This document shows positions 9,801 to 18,300 of a stretch of DNA of 64,000 bases, piece by piece. The DNA is taken from the NCBI GenBank assembly GCA_018222965.1, contig JAAEZH010000002.1, positions 1 to 64,000 on the forward strand, read 5' to 3'. Position numbers and translations under genes: made by a program. Every line of letters begins with the position of its first letter. Position 1 is the stretch's first letter. Origin of the DNA: Bacteroidota bacterium (lineage in GTDB: Bacteria > Bacteroidota > Bacteroidia > Chitinophagales > Saprospiraceae). Below the pieces are notes generated by a model. That model had not been told where the DNA came from. It made no database searches and was given only the letters and a program-made list of their open reading frames with translations.

Positions 9801-11372
9801 GGTGTTACAGGGTTCTACTGCGCTAATGGCAGTAAGACTTTGTTTAACTCCCAGATAATCACCGGTCAAACCGCCGTATACCACATTGGTACTATTGAGG
9901 TTTGAGCGATAAAATTCCCAGTTATCTTCCTGGTTAACGTTTACTACGGAAACCGGACCTGTACCCGGAGCGGGAAGCACGGCCAGGTTTGCCTGGTTAC
10001 CGATGTTCGGATCACCGACAATACCGGGACCGGATATCAGCAACGCAAAAATATCGTTGAAGGAACTGTTGATGAAACCAGGATACTCTTCCGAACCAAA
10101 TACGTATTCAAAGGAAAGCTCATCCGTGGCTGCAAAAACATCCATTTCTATAATACAGGCATCCTGTGATGGTTGACCATTACCATCCAGGTTGGACAGA
10201 TAAGTCAGATCAGGATCTTCTCCACCACCATTAAAGCCGGAAGAGAAAAAGTTGGCCGGGTTATCAATGTTTCCAACATTGTCTCCGGAAATCAATACAA
10301 TACCTTTATCCAGGCCAATATCAGAATTGTCGCTTTCGAAAGTTCCGTAGGAACCTTCCGGACAGTTGATTACCACATTTGAAACCGTGGTAAATGGCGT
10401 AGAAACGGCATCGATGATGTCGGTTTCTGTAATATCTGAATCTAAGCTTACCGATCCATCAGGCGGACAAGGTTCCGAAGAACATTCCCAGGAACCGGCA
10501 AAACCCTCGAATTCTACATTGCCGTCAGAGACAAACTGCATGGTTAGAGCACCACTGCTGGCGGTAACGGTAAAACTGGTTCCTCCGTCATTTGGAGTAC
10601 CAAAGGCGCCACCCGTTACATTCGTAATTTGTGGGGATGCCGTACTTGGACCGTCATAGAAAGTAATATTATCACTTCCGTTTTCGATGTTGTAATAATC
10701 GAGTGTAAGGGTAATACATCCTACCGGGGCAGGAGGCATAATGGTAAGTGTCACCGTTTCATTCGGCCCATAATCTTCGTCGGGGCCGCCACAATCAAAA
10801 AACACCCCTGTGCAGGCAGTAGTAACAATATCCTCACACAGCGGAATATCTGTTAGCTCTTCAATACAGAGCTGAAAAGTTCCCTCATTATCCATGGCCG
10901 TAGCAGAATAGTCGGTGATCCGCAGGAAGTAGGGGAGGCCGGGCGTCAGGTCAGAGACATTAAGCGTTGCCACGTTTTCACCCAAATCTGCTGCACCACA
11001 ATCCAATAATTGCAGGCCGTCGAATTCACAATCGCCGCGATAAATGGCTACCTGTGGGTTTACCATCGGGACAGAACCCATACCATCGGTGATACCTGTA
11101 ACAGTAATAAGGTATTCATCAATCGTATCGGAGGCGATAAATACAAACCAAACGTCGTTTTCCATGGGCCCGAGGCCTGAACAATCATTGATGGATGGCA
11201 CGTTATCGGTACCGATGTCGGTTGGCGTGGCATCGATGTTGTCGAAAAATACCGTTTCATCACACCAGGGAGCTACCCCGAGGTCAATGATTCCATCACA
11301 ATCATCATTCATTGGCTGAGCAATGGCAGCAAACGACGCAAGGAGAAAAAGGTAAGTAAGAAATTTTCTCAT
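6867..11372 (-). CDS. T9SS type B secreted protein: choice-of-anchor L, CUB-like, Calx-beta-like and Ig-like domains with CHU_C C-terminus
   Basis: A 1501-residue secreted, probably surface-attached protein. After a signal peptide (MRKFLTYLFLLASFAAIAQ) come an N-terminal beta domain (about 20-175), a CUB-like domain with paired Cys (about 180-297), a choice-of-anchor L domain (about 312-560; includes FVFGSEEYP-like EYVFGSEEYPGF and KFAIADRGDTAYDSGVF), a Calx-beta-like domain (about 575-660; GVDYTL, FPIEALADGIPEGVETI), then roughly eight Ig/PKD-like repeats of about 80 residues with one Cys pair each. The C-terminus (VPTAFSPNGDGLNDVF ... VYNRWGDVVYD ... WDG) is the gliding-motility-associated CHU_C sorting domain, which directs T9SS export. 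Function is likely adhesion or matrix; no catalytic domain was seen. It is transcribed alone, with a -7 element at 11431-11438. Confidence 0.9.
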   Translation of the reverse strand: MRKFLTYLFLLASFAAIAQPMNDDCDGIIDLGVAPWCDETVFFDNIDATPTDIGTDNVPSINDCSGLGPMENDVWFVFIASDTIDEYLITVTGITDGMGSVPMVNPQVAIYRGDCEFDGLQLLDCGAADLGENVATLNVSDLTPGLPYFLRITDYSATAMDNEGTFQLCIEELTDIPLCEDIVTTACTGVFFDCGGPDEDYGPNETVTLTIMPPAPVGCITLTLDYYNIENGSDNITFYDGPSTASPQITNVTGGAFGTPNDGGTSFTVTASSGALTMQFVSDGNVEFEGFAGSWECSSEPCPPDGSVSLDSDITETDIIDAVSTPFTTVSNVVINCPEGSYGTFESDNSDIGLDKGIVLISGDNVGNIDNPANFFSSGFNGGGEDPDLTYLSNLDGNGQPSQDACIIEMDVFAATDELSFEYVFGSEEYPGFINSSFNDIFALLISGPGIVGDPNIGNQANLAVLPAPGTGPVSVVNVNQEDNWEFYRSNLNSTNVVYGGLTGDYLGVKQSLTAISAVEPCNTYHLKFAIADRGDTAYDSGVFVSELKGGTPDLGVNYQNGIEYLVEECLDTPDEIVLSLSSPQDEPVTYDIVVMGTATPGVDYTLNLPAQITFNPGETEFTFPIEALADGIPEGVETIEITLQNDFGCGTVNLVELTILIYDELEVEIFAGEDTAYVCDGNSIEMNVEGAVSYFWTPTNIFDPATGSNPIATPTDDIMVYVVGQLGVCTAIDSVYLDVVAPTISIQALTETDICVGDTVQLLAINNVGDSNIEWTPSTGIVDPNANPVTIIPTDNTTYTVNVELEGCGATDSYTVNVDYLEPAVTNFSDTTICENYSVTLGQPEISGSGTTYQWSPADFLDFDDIPNAVATPEAGDYTYTIISTSENAFCADTSVVNVEVLPADVEIIEPDTDTLEICLGTSVDLSALTTTPGMGLNWTPDDGSLSSTTAEDVIATPTQSTTYLATLEVGACMVFDSIYIRVDSLPESGLLETIPDKESYCQGELVTLVFPTYEPFNFPDIEHMWTPDLGLQSPDSLWNLVFQATETATYTRITTNRACIDTTEVLIEVVPTAEITIEPANPSICFGEDVQLVASSDDDVTGWMWSPASTLDQDDIPNPVASPLTTTTYTVEGEFDGCPTAAEVTVEVEQLTVPVFPSDRIICPGESILLNTATDPDAIYTWLVDGQVVSNDPEYEVSPTETTTYILLVEKAGCELELEITVTVLPQPTLTVGNDTLICTGFSAQLSASSNVEGTFSWMPDADDVPNPIVTPGSPTMYYLTFTDDEGCLNQPLQDSVFVDVTDGFNITNLTADPDTVYENSPLLLEVTTDPISLNNPNYFWTLEGVEVGDNNPTIGIIAPETDQPDGEFVTYQIDITDELGCSGSETIDVFVLDSEINVPTAFSPNGDGLNDVFMPVANEGVLIVEFRVYNRWGDVVYDINEDGGEGWDGMQNDKPAPEDVYAFYLVYRNGVNGEDQIWGDKHDPDNGIYEYREISLLR

Positions 11373-11430
11373 AATAGGGAACTGTTATAATCTTGCTTTA
11401 TTGAGAGCTTTCGCTAAAATTCCATTCGAT

Positions 11431-11438
11431 CAAAAATA
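11431..11438 (-). promoter_or_regulatory. Candidate -7 promoter element for 1501-residue protein gene
   Basis: The minus strand reads TATTTTTG, an exact TAnnTTTG match, about 58 nt upstream of the ATG at 11372. The -33 position is not well conserved. Confidence 0.5.
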
Positions 11439-11550
11439 CGACCTTTAACCGGCTTCTAAGTTAATTGAAACCTGAAAGGTGTCGTAATGTAACATTTCTG
11501 GCATAAATCAATGACTATTTTTGGCATCAATTCGCTGCCTCTTCACCGGG

Positions 11551-11973
11551 CTATTTGCCTTTTGTCTGACAATTTTCAAGTGAAGTTTTTACCTCAGCCG
11601 GGGGATAAAAACCGTAGTCGTTTTCCCAGGCGTGATTTATATAGTTTATGATATTGGCAATTTCAATATCAGACAGTTGTGGAATGCCAGCCATAGGTTG
11701 TGAATAAGTACTGCCGTTTACTACCAGCGTGTCAGCAATCCCGTACCGGATGATGCAGGCCACCTGATCTTTATGATTTATCAGAAAATCCGAGCCCTTT
11801 AATGGGGGAATGTTGCCGATTAAGCCTGTACCGTCACTCATGTGGCAACTGGCACAAAATCCTTCATAAAGAATCTCACCGTGTTTGTAGGGGTTTTGTT
11901 GGCAGGCATTCAGAAAAGCCATTCCAAGGAATGCCAGTATACAGCCACTAAAAAAAGTCTTCATTCGCTTCAT
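11551..11973 (-). CDS. Lipoprotein cytochrome c (single heme)
   Basis: A 140-residue lipid-anchored c-type cytochrome. I place the start at 11973 (MKRMKTFFSGCILAFLGMAF then LNAC lipobox, Cys24); the frame continues 14 codons upstream without signal character. One heme site CASCH (residues 40-44) is followed by DGTGLIGNIPPLKGSDFL, the standard class I cytochrome pattern, and a likely axial Met in SQPMAGIPQLSD before a C-terminal helix (IANIINYINHAW). It would carry electrons at the periplasmic face. It is adjacent to no oxidase or dehydrogenase gene, so its redox partner is unknown. It is divergent from the LuxR-type gene at 12087. Confidence 0.88.
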   Translation of the reverse strand: MKRMKTFFSGCILAFLGMAFLNACQQNPYKHGEILYEGFCASCHMSDGTGLIGNIPPLKGSDFLINHKDQVACIIRYGIADTLVVNGSTYSQPMAGIPQLSDIEIANIINYINHAWENDYGFYPPAEVKTSLENCQTKGK

Positions 11974-12086
11974 GTCGTGTCGTTCACAATGATACGAAAT
12001 ATCGCGAAAGCACACTTAACCAATTCCATTTTTTGATGTCGCGGGGCATTCTTTCTTTTCCTCTTTAGACTGTCTATTTTTACGAG

Positions 12087-12506
12087 GTGAAAAAAGTTAT
12101 CCTGATTTTTGGTTTGTTGGCCGCCCTGATTGCCGCCCTTTCTCTGTTGGCCCGGCTGAGTATTTTGCAGCTTGGCCTGGGGCGGGAGTGGCTGCTGCTT
12201 GCAACGGCCCTTGCTTTTGCATTGATCGGTGCTGCTGTCTCTTTTGCCTTTCGGCGAAAGCCTGAAACAACCCCTGCCCGCTCAGAGGGAAAGCCAAAAA
12301 ATGCCCCGGAGTCTTTTGGCATCAGCCCACGAGAGTTTGAGGTCCTGCTGGAAATAAAAAAAGGCTTGTCCAATAAAGAAATTGCCGAAAAACTCTTCAT
12401 TTCGGAAACCACGGTTAAGACCCACGTTTCCAGTTTGTTGCAAAAGCTGGATGCAAAAAGAAGAACCCAGGCGGTACAGATTGCCATAGAGAAAAGATTG
12501 ATCTAA
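12087..12506 (+). CDS. Membrane-anchored LuxR/GerE-type helix-turn-helix protein
   Basis: A 139-residue protein with two predicted membrane segments (about 4-20 and 34-54) and a C-terminal LuxR/GerE DNA-binding domain (about 78-139): ISPREFEVLLEIKKGLSNKEIAEKLFISETTVKTHVSSLLQKL carries the recognition helix. There is no receiver or sensory domain. The start is GTG at 12087, giving VKKVILIF; no in-frame ATG would preserve the first membrane helix. A TATTTTTA sequence ends only 4 nt before the GTG, suggesting a very short leader if it is the promoter. The gene contains a copy of the dispersed 17-bp palindrome (12246-12262). It precedes a DUF4199 gene by about 135 bp, a pairing I recall from other Bacteroidota; they may form a regulatory pair. 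Confidence 0.85.
   Translation: MKKVILIFGLLAALIAALSLLARLSILQLGLGREWLLLATALAFALIGAAVSFAFRRKPETTPARSEGKPKNAPESFGISPREFEVLLEIKKGLSNKEIAEKLFISETTVKTHVSSLLQKLDAKRRTQAVQIAIEKRLI
12246..12262. repeat. Dispersed 17-bp imperfect palindrome, copy 2 (inside a gene)
   Basis: GCCTTTCGGCGAAAGCC, the reverse complement of the copies at 1231 and 13188. It lies inside the LuxR-type gene, where it encodes part of AFRRKP. Confidence 0.8.
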
Positions 12507-12640
12507 GGCTTCCAGGCAGGGGAGAGGCCTCCTCCTAAAGAAGGAATCTTAACTCAACAGGCTAAATCCTACTTTCGTATGAGCCCTCTAAATGCTTCGA
12601 AACTTAGTTTTGTGGTATCACAAATCAAAAATGGTATATC

Positions 12641-13135
12641 ATGAAATCTGTATCTCTACGCTATGGACTAATCGGGGGATCAATCCTGCTGATTCTTGGC
12701 ATTTTGACCGGCTTATTCTTAACTCCGGCCGGTTATCGGGCTGCTGAAATAGGCGGATATGTTTCCATTCTGGCAGCCTGCTCCATGATCTTTTTTGGCA
12801 TTCGATATTATCGGGATAATGTAAATGAAGGCCGGCTAAAGTTTGGAGAAGCCCTCAAGCTTGGTATGTTGATCAGCCTGATCCCTTCCCTGGTTATGTT
12901 TATCGGAACAGCCTTGCTCATTCATTTCTGGGGAGACGGATTTGTGGATTGGACCATGGAGTATATGGAAGCCAATCTGGCCCCGGAAGAACTGGCTAAA
13001 CAGAAAGAAGCTATGGCATCCATGGGAAACCTGGCCACCAATCCTTTTTTTCAGGGGGGAGTAATGTTTCTCACTGTTTTACTTATTGGACTGGTGATAA
13101 GTGTCCTTTCAGCATTTAGTCTTAAGCGCTCATAA
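12641..13135 (+). CDS. DUF4199 family membrane protein
   Basis: A 164-residue inner-membrane protein with four hydrophobic segments (about 8-28, 38-54, 72-94, 137-160). The pattern (RYGLIGGSILLILGIL, FFGIRYYRDNVNEGRLKFGEALKLGMLISLI, a Met/Ala-rich extracytoplasmic stretch, then a last helix) matches DUF4199, a Bacteroidota family of unknown role. It follows the membrane-anchored LuxR-type regulator on the same strand and may work with it. A hairpin at 13141-13174 lies directly after the stop. Confidence 0.8.
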   Translation: MKSVSLRYGLIGGSILLILGILTGLFLTPAGYRAAEIGGYVSILAACSMIFFGIRYYRDNVNEGRLKFGEALKLGMLISLIPSLVMFIGTALLIHFWGDGFVDWTMEYMEANLAPEELAKQKEAMASMGNLATNPFFQGGVMFLTVLLIGLVISVLSAFSLKRS

Positions 13136-13140
13136 ACCAA

Positions 13141-13174
13141 AATTGCCGGACTCCTGCAAAGGAATCCGGCAATT
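13141..13174. terminator. Hairpin between convergent genes, candidate terminator
   Basis: AATTGCCGGA and TCCGGCAATT form a perfect 10-bp stem with a 14-nt loop. It lies between the DUF4199 gene (plus) and the deiminase gene (minus). T tracts are short on both sides, so efficiency is uncertain. Confidence 0.6.
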
Positions 13175-13187
13175 ATTGACCTTATCC

Positions 13188-13204
13188 GGCTTTCGCCGAA
13201 AGGC
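13188..13204. repeat. Dispersed 17-bp imperfect palindrome, copy 3
   Basis: GGCTTTCGCCGAAAGGC, identical to the copy at 1231-1247, five bases before the stop-side end of the deiminase gene. Confidence 0.8.
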
Positions 13205-13209
13205 AAAAA

Positions 13210-14952
13210 CTATTTGATGATCAATCGCTGACTGAAGGTTCCTTCTTCTGTTTGCAATTGTACCATATAAGCACCGGCCGCATATTCATTGGCCATGATG
13301 AAATGCTTGGATTCTCCGGCCTGTAAGTTGCCTTCAAATATCACCTCAATCAGACGACCCAATGCATCGTATACCGTAATTCTCGCTTTCTGATCCGTAC
13401 CGGAGAAAACGGGAATACAGGTAATCGAACTGGCCGGATTCGGGAAGATCGCATCCATGCGGCTTGCTTCGAAGACGGGTTCTTCTGTACTGGTGGTAAA
13501 GGCCAGGTTGAAGTCAAAGTATCCCGCTGGAGCAGGCAATGGGCGAACCTGTACTTTGCCATTATTGGCTTCCGCCTGGATGTAATAGAATATATCTGTT
13601 TCAACACCCGGGTTTGGAATGTATGCCGTCCAGGTATCCTCGTCTGCATTAGTCAGCGACATGCTGGTAGATTCATATCCGGACAAAGTGTCTGTAGTAT
13701 AATACAGCGTTGCTTCACTAACGCCGTCGCGGTGCTTGATGGTGGCGTTGACTTCAAAGTCATCTTCCACATCTACCGCATCCCGCAATTCCTGATGAAC
13801 AATCCAAAGCGGATCGTCAACACCTACGGCACGAGTGATGCAATGCAGGGCACCTAAAGCACCGATCATCTGGTTGCAATTGATCCCAACCACATTATAT
13901 CCAGGCATGTTTTCCCGGTAAATACGGAGGTTAGTGGTGTCGTATAACTCCTGATAAGTAGGAACGATGATTGTTTTGTTGACCAGTACAGAATTGGTAT
14001 AGGTCCGGTAATCGCCCCATGGCGGGTAAGAACCATTGGCTTCGGGGGGCATTTGAATCCGTACGATCCGATATGGGGTGCCGAAAGAGGATTCAAAATT
14101 GGTTAGCACATATTGCAGGTTGGCTTCAATCTGCGGACCATCTGCCACGCCTTCCGGATATTGTCCTACCATAATCGTCTCCTCATCCAACAAGCGCATG
14201 TGCATGTCGATGTGGTGGATGGCATCATAGGGCAAAGTTTCCATTTTAATGTAGCGACTGATTCCCATGTATTGATTCATAATGTCATCGATCTCCGCTT
14301 CAGACTTATCCGGGTTCTCATCAATAATGAGGTTGGAAGAAAAGGCGGTTCCCAGTCCGTCGGAGGTGAAGTTTCCGCCGGTATGGACGAGGTCGTTAGG
14401 CGCTTCCGTGGTGGCATAAATATCAACACCTACAAAGTCGGCGATTGCTTCGGGCACCAGGTCGTCGTAGGGACGAGGACGATTGTAAATCCAGTCGGCA
14501 ATGTGTAGCTCTTCAACATCATTCGCATAGATGGTGTTTGGTCCATAATCCCGGATCCATACAGAGTTGTACGGGGTTTCGATGTAGCTGATGTTATCCA
14601 GATCGTCGAAACCAAAAAGGTTGGTCAGATCGTATTTTACTTCAGTACTGTCGTTGCAAATAACGATCACTTCCACTTCCTGTCGGGCATGCTCAATAAT
14701 CTGAGCTACAATGCTTTTGTAACTTGTATAGGTAACACACAGTGCCTGAATTTCTTCAAATTCAGCCATGGTTCTTGGTGTAAAATCCGGCGGATCTGTG
14801 TAAAGAGTCTTATCTCCCGGAGCTACGGGAGGGGTATAAAAAGGCATTTGCGCCTTTTCCTCCTCCGTCATATAATGGGGAAGGTCCGTTTTTATCTGTG
14901 CAGCTGCCAGGATGGGCAATACACATAAAAGGAAAAGTAAATTAAACTTCAT
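13210..14952 (-). CDS. T9SS-secreted peptidylarginine/agmatine deiminase
   Basis: A 580-residue exported guanidino-group-modifying enzyme of the PAD_porph family, close in size to the Porphyromonas gingivalis enzyme. After a signal peptide (MKFNLLFLLCVLPILAAAQ), the catalytic motifs are all present: WIRDYGP (Asp135), HTGGN (190-194), HHIDMH (His247, Asp249), YTNS (Asn320) and GALHC (Cys371). By position these align with the Asp/His/Asp/Asn/Cys set of the P. gingivalis peptidylarginine deiminase, which converts C-terminal arginine to citrulline and releases ammonia; agmatine deiminases share the same core. An Ig-like linker (about 395-490) leads to a type A T9SS sorting domain (from about 505: IFPNPASS, VYDALGRLIEV, GAYMVQLQ). 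Peptide versus agmatine substrate cannot be decided here. Confidence 0.9.
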   Translation of the reverse strand: MKFNLLFLLCVLPILAAAQIKTDLPHYMTEEEKAQMPFYTPPVAPGDKTLYTDPPDFTPRTMAEFEEIQALCVTYTSYKSIVAQIIEHARQEVEVIVICNDSTEVKYDLTNLFGFDDLDNISYIETPYNSVWIRDYGPNTIYANDVEELHIADWIYNRPRPYDDLVPEAIADFVGVDIYATTEAPNDLVHTGGNFTSDGLGTAFSSNLIIDENPDKSEAEIDDIMNQYMGISRYIKMETLPYDAIHHIDMHMRLLDEETIMVGQYPEGVADGPQIEANLQYVLTNFESSFGTPYRIVRIQMPPEANGSYPPWGDYRTYTNSVLVNKTIIVPTYQELYDTTNLRIYRENMPGYNVVGINCNQMIGALGALHCITRAVGVDDPLWIVHQELRDAVDVEDDFEVNATIKHRDGVSEATLYYTTDTLSGYESTSMSLTNADEDTWTAYIPNPGVETDIFYYIQAEANNGKVQVRPLPAPAGYFDFNLAFTTSTEEPVFEASRMDAIFPNPASSITCIPVFSGTDQKARITVYDALGRLIEVIFEGNLQAGESKHFIMANEYAAGAYMVQLQTEEGTFSQRLIIK

Positions 14953-15309
14953 AATCGAATTGGTTTTGTGCCCGTAGGTGTATTTGCGGGAGTTGTGGTC
15001 GACAAACTAGCTTGTGCAAAGTTAAAAATAACGATCAATTCAAGGTGCGGGTGTAGAATTCAGGTTTTTTGTTATCCAGCTAACATATTCTTTTTTATCT
15101 TTCGGATGGAAACAGAAGATAAGCTACCCTTTCAAAAACACATTCCGATTCCCTTCACGGAATGGTATCCATCAATGCCTGACAAAATTCATTTAAACTG
15201 CTTTCATTGAGCGTGAAAGTCTGTAAACAATTTTTTGTTTTCAGGTTTCAAATCAATGTATCATAATCATTTAAATACGACTCCATAGAGAGTTAACTAC
15301 ACTTATTCC
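14953..15309. other. Divergent intergenic region between deiminase and SprB adhesin genes
   Basis: 357 bp without a supported gene. It holds the deiminase promoter element (15017-15024) and presumably the adhesin promoter, although no clear TAnnTTTG was found on the plus strand. A short open frame on the plus strand (14968-15210) lacks any recognisable protein character. Confidence 0.6.
15017..15024 (-). promoter_or_regulatory. Candidate -7 promoter element for deiminase gene
   Basis: The minus strand reads TAACTTTG, an exact TAnnTTTG match, about 65 nt upstream of the ATG at 14952. Confidence 0.5.
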
Positions 15310-18300
15310 ATGAAGTTTTTACCCCCCAACTTCAAGGAGCAGTCCGGTCGGGTATTTGTATCCGACCGCATACTGCCCTTGTTATTCCTACTGTGCTGCA
15401 GTGTTTCTTTGCAGGCTCAATTAAGCATAACTTTACAGGCATCTCCACCCAATTGTGGTGGCATTAATGATGGTGTGATCACGGCTCTTCCGAGCAATGG
15501 CACGCCTCCATACACCTATAACTGGAATACCGGAGCTACGACACAGACAATTGATGATCTCGGACCGGGTACTTATTCCGTCACCGTTTCGGATGCAGGC
15601 ACTCAAACGGCCTTTGCTTCTGTGGTTCTAAATGCACCTCCTGTTCTTGATGCGACACTCACTTTAAACAGTTGCACCTTTCCCGGAACCATTACGGCCA
15701 ACCCTACAGGCGGAACAGCTCCTTATGGATACAACTGGAGTACCGGAGACAACACCCAGTCTATTGCCTACGTGAATCCCGGACAGTATTGTGTTACTGT
15801 CACGGATGCTAATGCCTGTGGCGTAGCTGAATGTATCGTTGTTCCAAATGCCCCTCCAACAGTGGAGGTGGTTGCAACAGATATTCTTTGTGCCGGTGAT
15901 ATGAATGGAAGCCTTATGGCCTTTCCCCAGGGAGGTACCCCGCCTTATACCTTTGAATGGGATACCGGAGCTACTTCCCAAAGTATTTCAAACCTGGGAC
16001 CAGGTACCTACTGTGTGACTGTCACCGACAATTCCGGATGTACGGCATCTGATTGTGGGACCGTCTCAGAGCCACCTCCCTTATCGGTATCAGCTACTGG
16101 TCAGGATCCCTTTTGCGATGGGGATACCAATGGTTCTGCTGCCGCTTCCGCGAATGGCGGCTCACCACCGATCAACTATTTGTGGAATACAGGTTCCACT
16201 TCTCCCGTAATCACCAATATTCCGGAAGGAACTTACACGGTAACCGCCACTGATGCAAACAATTGCGTAGCTATGGCAAGCGTAACGATCATGGATCAAT
16301 CCAATATTATCGTTACAGCAACAGCAACAGATGTGACCTGTTTTGGAGACACGGATGGTACAGCAACGGCTCTGGCCTCCAATGGTGTCTCTCCCTATTC
16401 TTACAGCTGGAGCAATGGAGCTTCCGGACAGGTGATCAATAACCTGGCTGCTGGTACTTATGTGGTTACCGCCATTGATCAATTGGGATGTGAAGCGGTG
16501 ACTTCCGTTACTGTTGGCAGTCCGGGGATTTTTATGCTGGATATCAATGGAGCAAATGTGAGCAGTTGTGGAGCCTCAGATGGGATGGCAACAGCAACTC
16601 CGATAGGCGGACAGCCACCCTTTTCCTATTTGTGGTCGAATGGCGAAATGACACAGACCATTACCGGACTTTCTGGCGGGACATATATTATTACCGCGAC
16701 TGATGCTGCCGGATGTACAGCAATGGGAAGTATTTTTATCGGAGAACCTACCGAACTGGAGGTAGAAGTAAATGCTACCCCCGAAAATTGTTTTTCAGCC
16801 AATGACGGCACAGCAACTGCCCAAGCTGTCGGAGGTACCGCTCCCTACATATATATATGGTCTAATGGACAGACAACTCAAACCATTAGCGGATTAGCAC
16901 CCGGGATGTATTCAGCAACGATAACAGATGCGAATGGCTGTTCCGGAGAAGATTCCGCCATTGTTATGCCGGCTCCTGCATTTTCCGTTCAGATTAGCGA
17001 TACGGATCTCCTTTGTTTTGGAGATGAAACAGGAACCGCAACTGCCAGCCCTTCAGGGGGAACAGCTCCTTACACGTATCAGTGGTCAAATGGGGAAACG
17101 ACCGCCAGTATTTCAGGCCTGGCAGCAGGTGCCTATATGCTTACTGTCACGGATGCCAACGATTGTGAGGTATATGGGGTTGCGATTATCGAATCTCCCG
17201 ATCAAATCAACCTCCAGGTTGATATCCTCAATAACGATTGCGAACCCGGTAATGCCAGTGCCGCTGCCATTGTTAGCGGAGGTACCAGTCCGTATGAATA
17301 CCTGTGGAGCACAGGAGAAACTACTCCGGTGATTTCCGGGCTTTTCCCGGGGGGATATTCCCTGACAGTGACAGACGCCAATGATTGCACCGAAAGCCTG
17401 AACTTTGAAGTACTTCCTCCCAACCAATTGATGTTGGATCTGGTAGTATCTGATATTAGTTGTCCGGGTGAAATGGATGGCAGCGTAATGGTGAATGTGG
17501 CGGGCGGTCAAATGCCCTATTCTTACGAATGGAGTACAGGTGATACTTCTCCAATGATCAATAACCTCGGTCCGGGAGTATATGCAGTTACTGTTACAGA
17601 TGCAAATGATTGTTCGGCGACAGCCAATACCCTTTTACTGGATCCTCCCGCTATAATGGTCAGTATCACCCCGGAAGACGCTACCTGTCCAAACGGCAAT
17701 GATGGGGCTGCCACCGCTTCTGCTTCAGGTGGAACACCTCCATACGCCTATATGTGGAGCAATGGGCAATCTGGTCCGGATGTCATTAACCTGGGACCTG
17801 GAAATTACAGCCTGACTGTAACAGATGCCAATGACTGCGAAGCGGTCGAGTCTTTTGAGATTTTCTCAGAAAGTGACCTGGATCTGGAAATTATTACCAC
17901 GCAGCAACCTTGTCCGACCGGAGCGGGCGGCAGCCTCGAAGGAGTCGTTTTTGGAGGTGTTGCTCCGATAACTTATTTATGGAGCAATGGAGAATCAACT
18001 CCCATCATTACGGATTTGCCCCCGGGGCAATATGGCTTGACAGTCAATGATGGCCTTGGATGTGTTTCCAGTGCTATAGTTGATTTATTGCCGCTTCAGG
18101 GACCCTCTTGTCAGGCATCCGTAACAACGCCTGTCAGTGCGCCCGGAGCTTCCGATGGGGCAGTCACCGTTGTGGCTTCAAATGGAACAGCTCCCTATAC
18201 CTATTTGTGGAGCAATGGTGTAACAACAGCAGATAACATCAATTTGCCGGAGGGCATCTATACTGTTACCGTGACCGATGATAACGGCTGTGAAACGAGT

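Noticed and set aside
15400-18300. Periodic DNA repeats in the SprB genes as a CRISPR or satellite
   Set aside because: They are the codons of recurring protein domains (VTVTDANGC) in one open frame.
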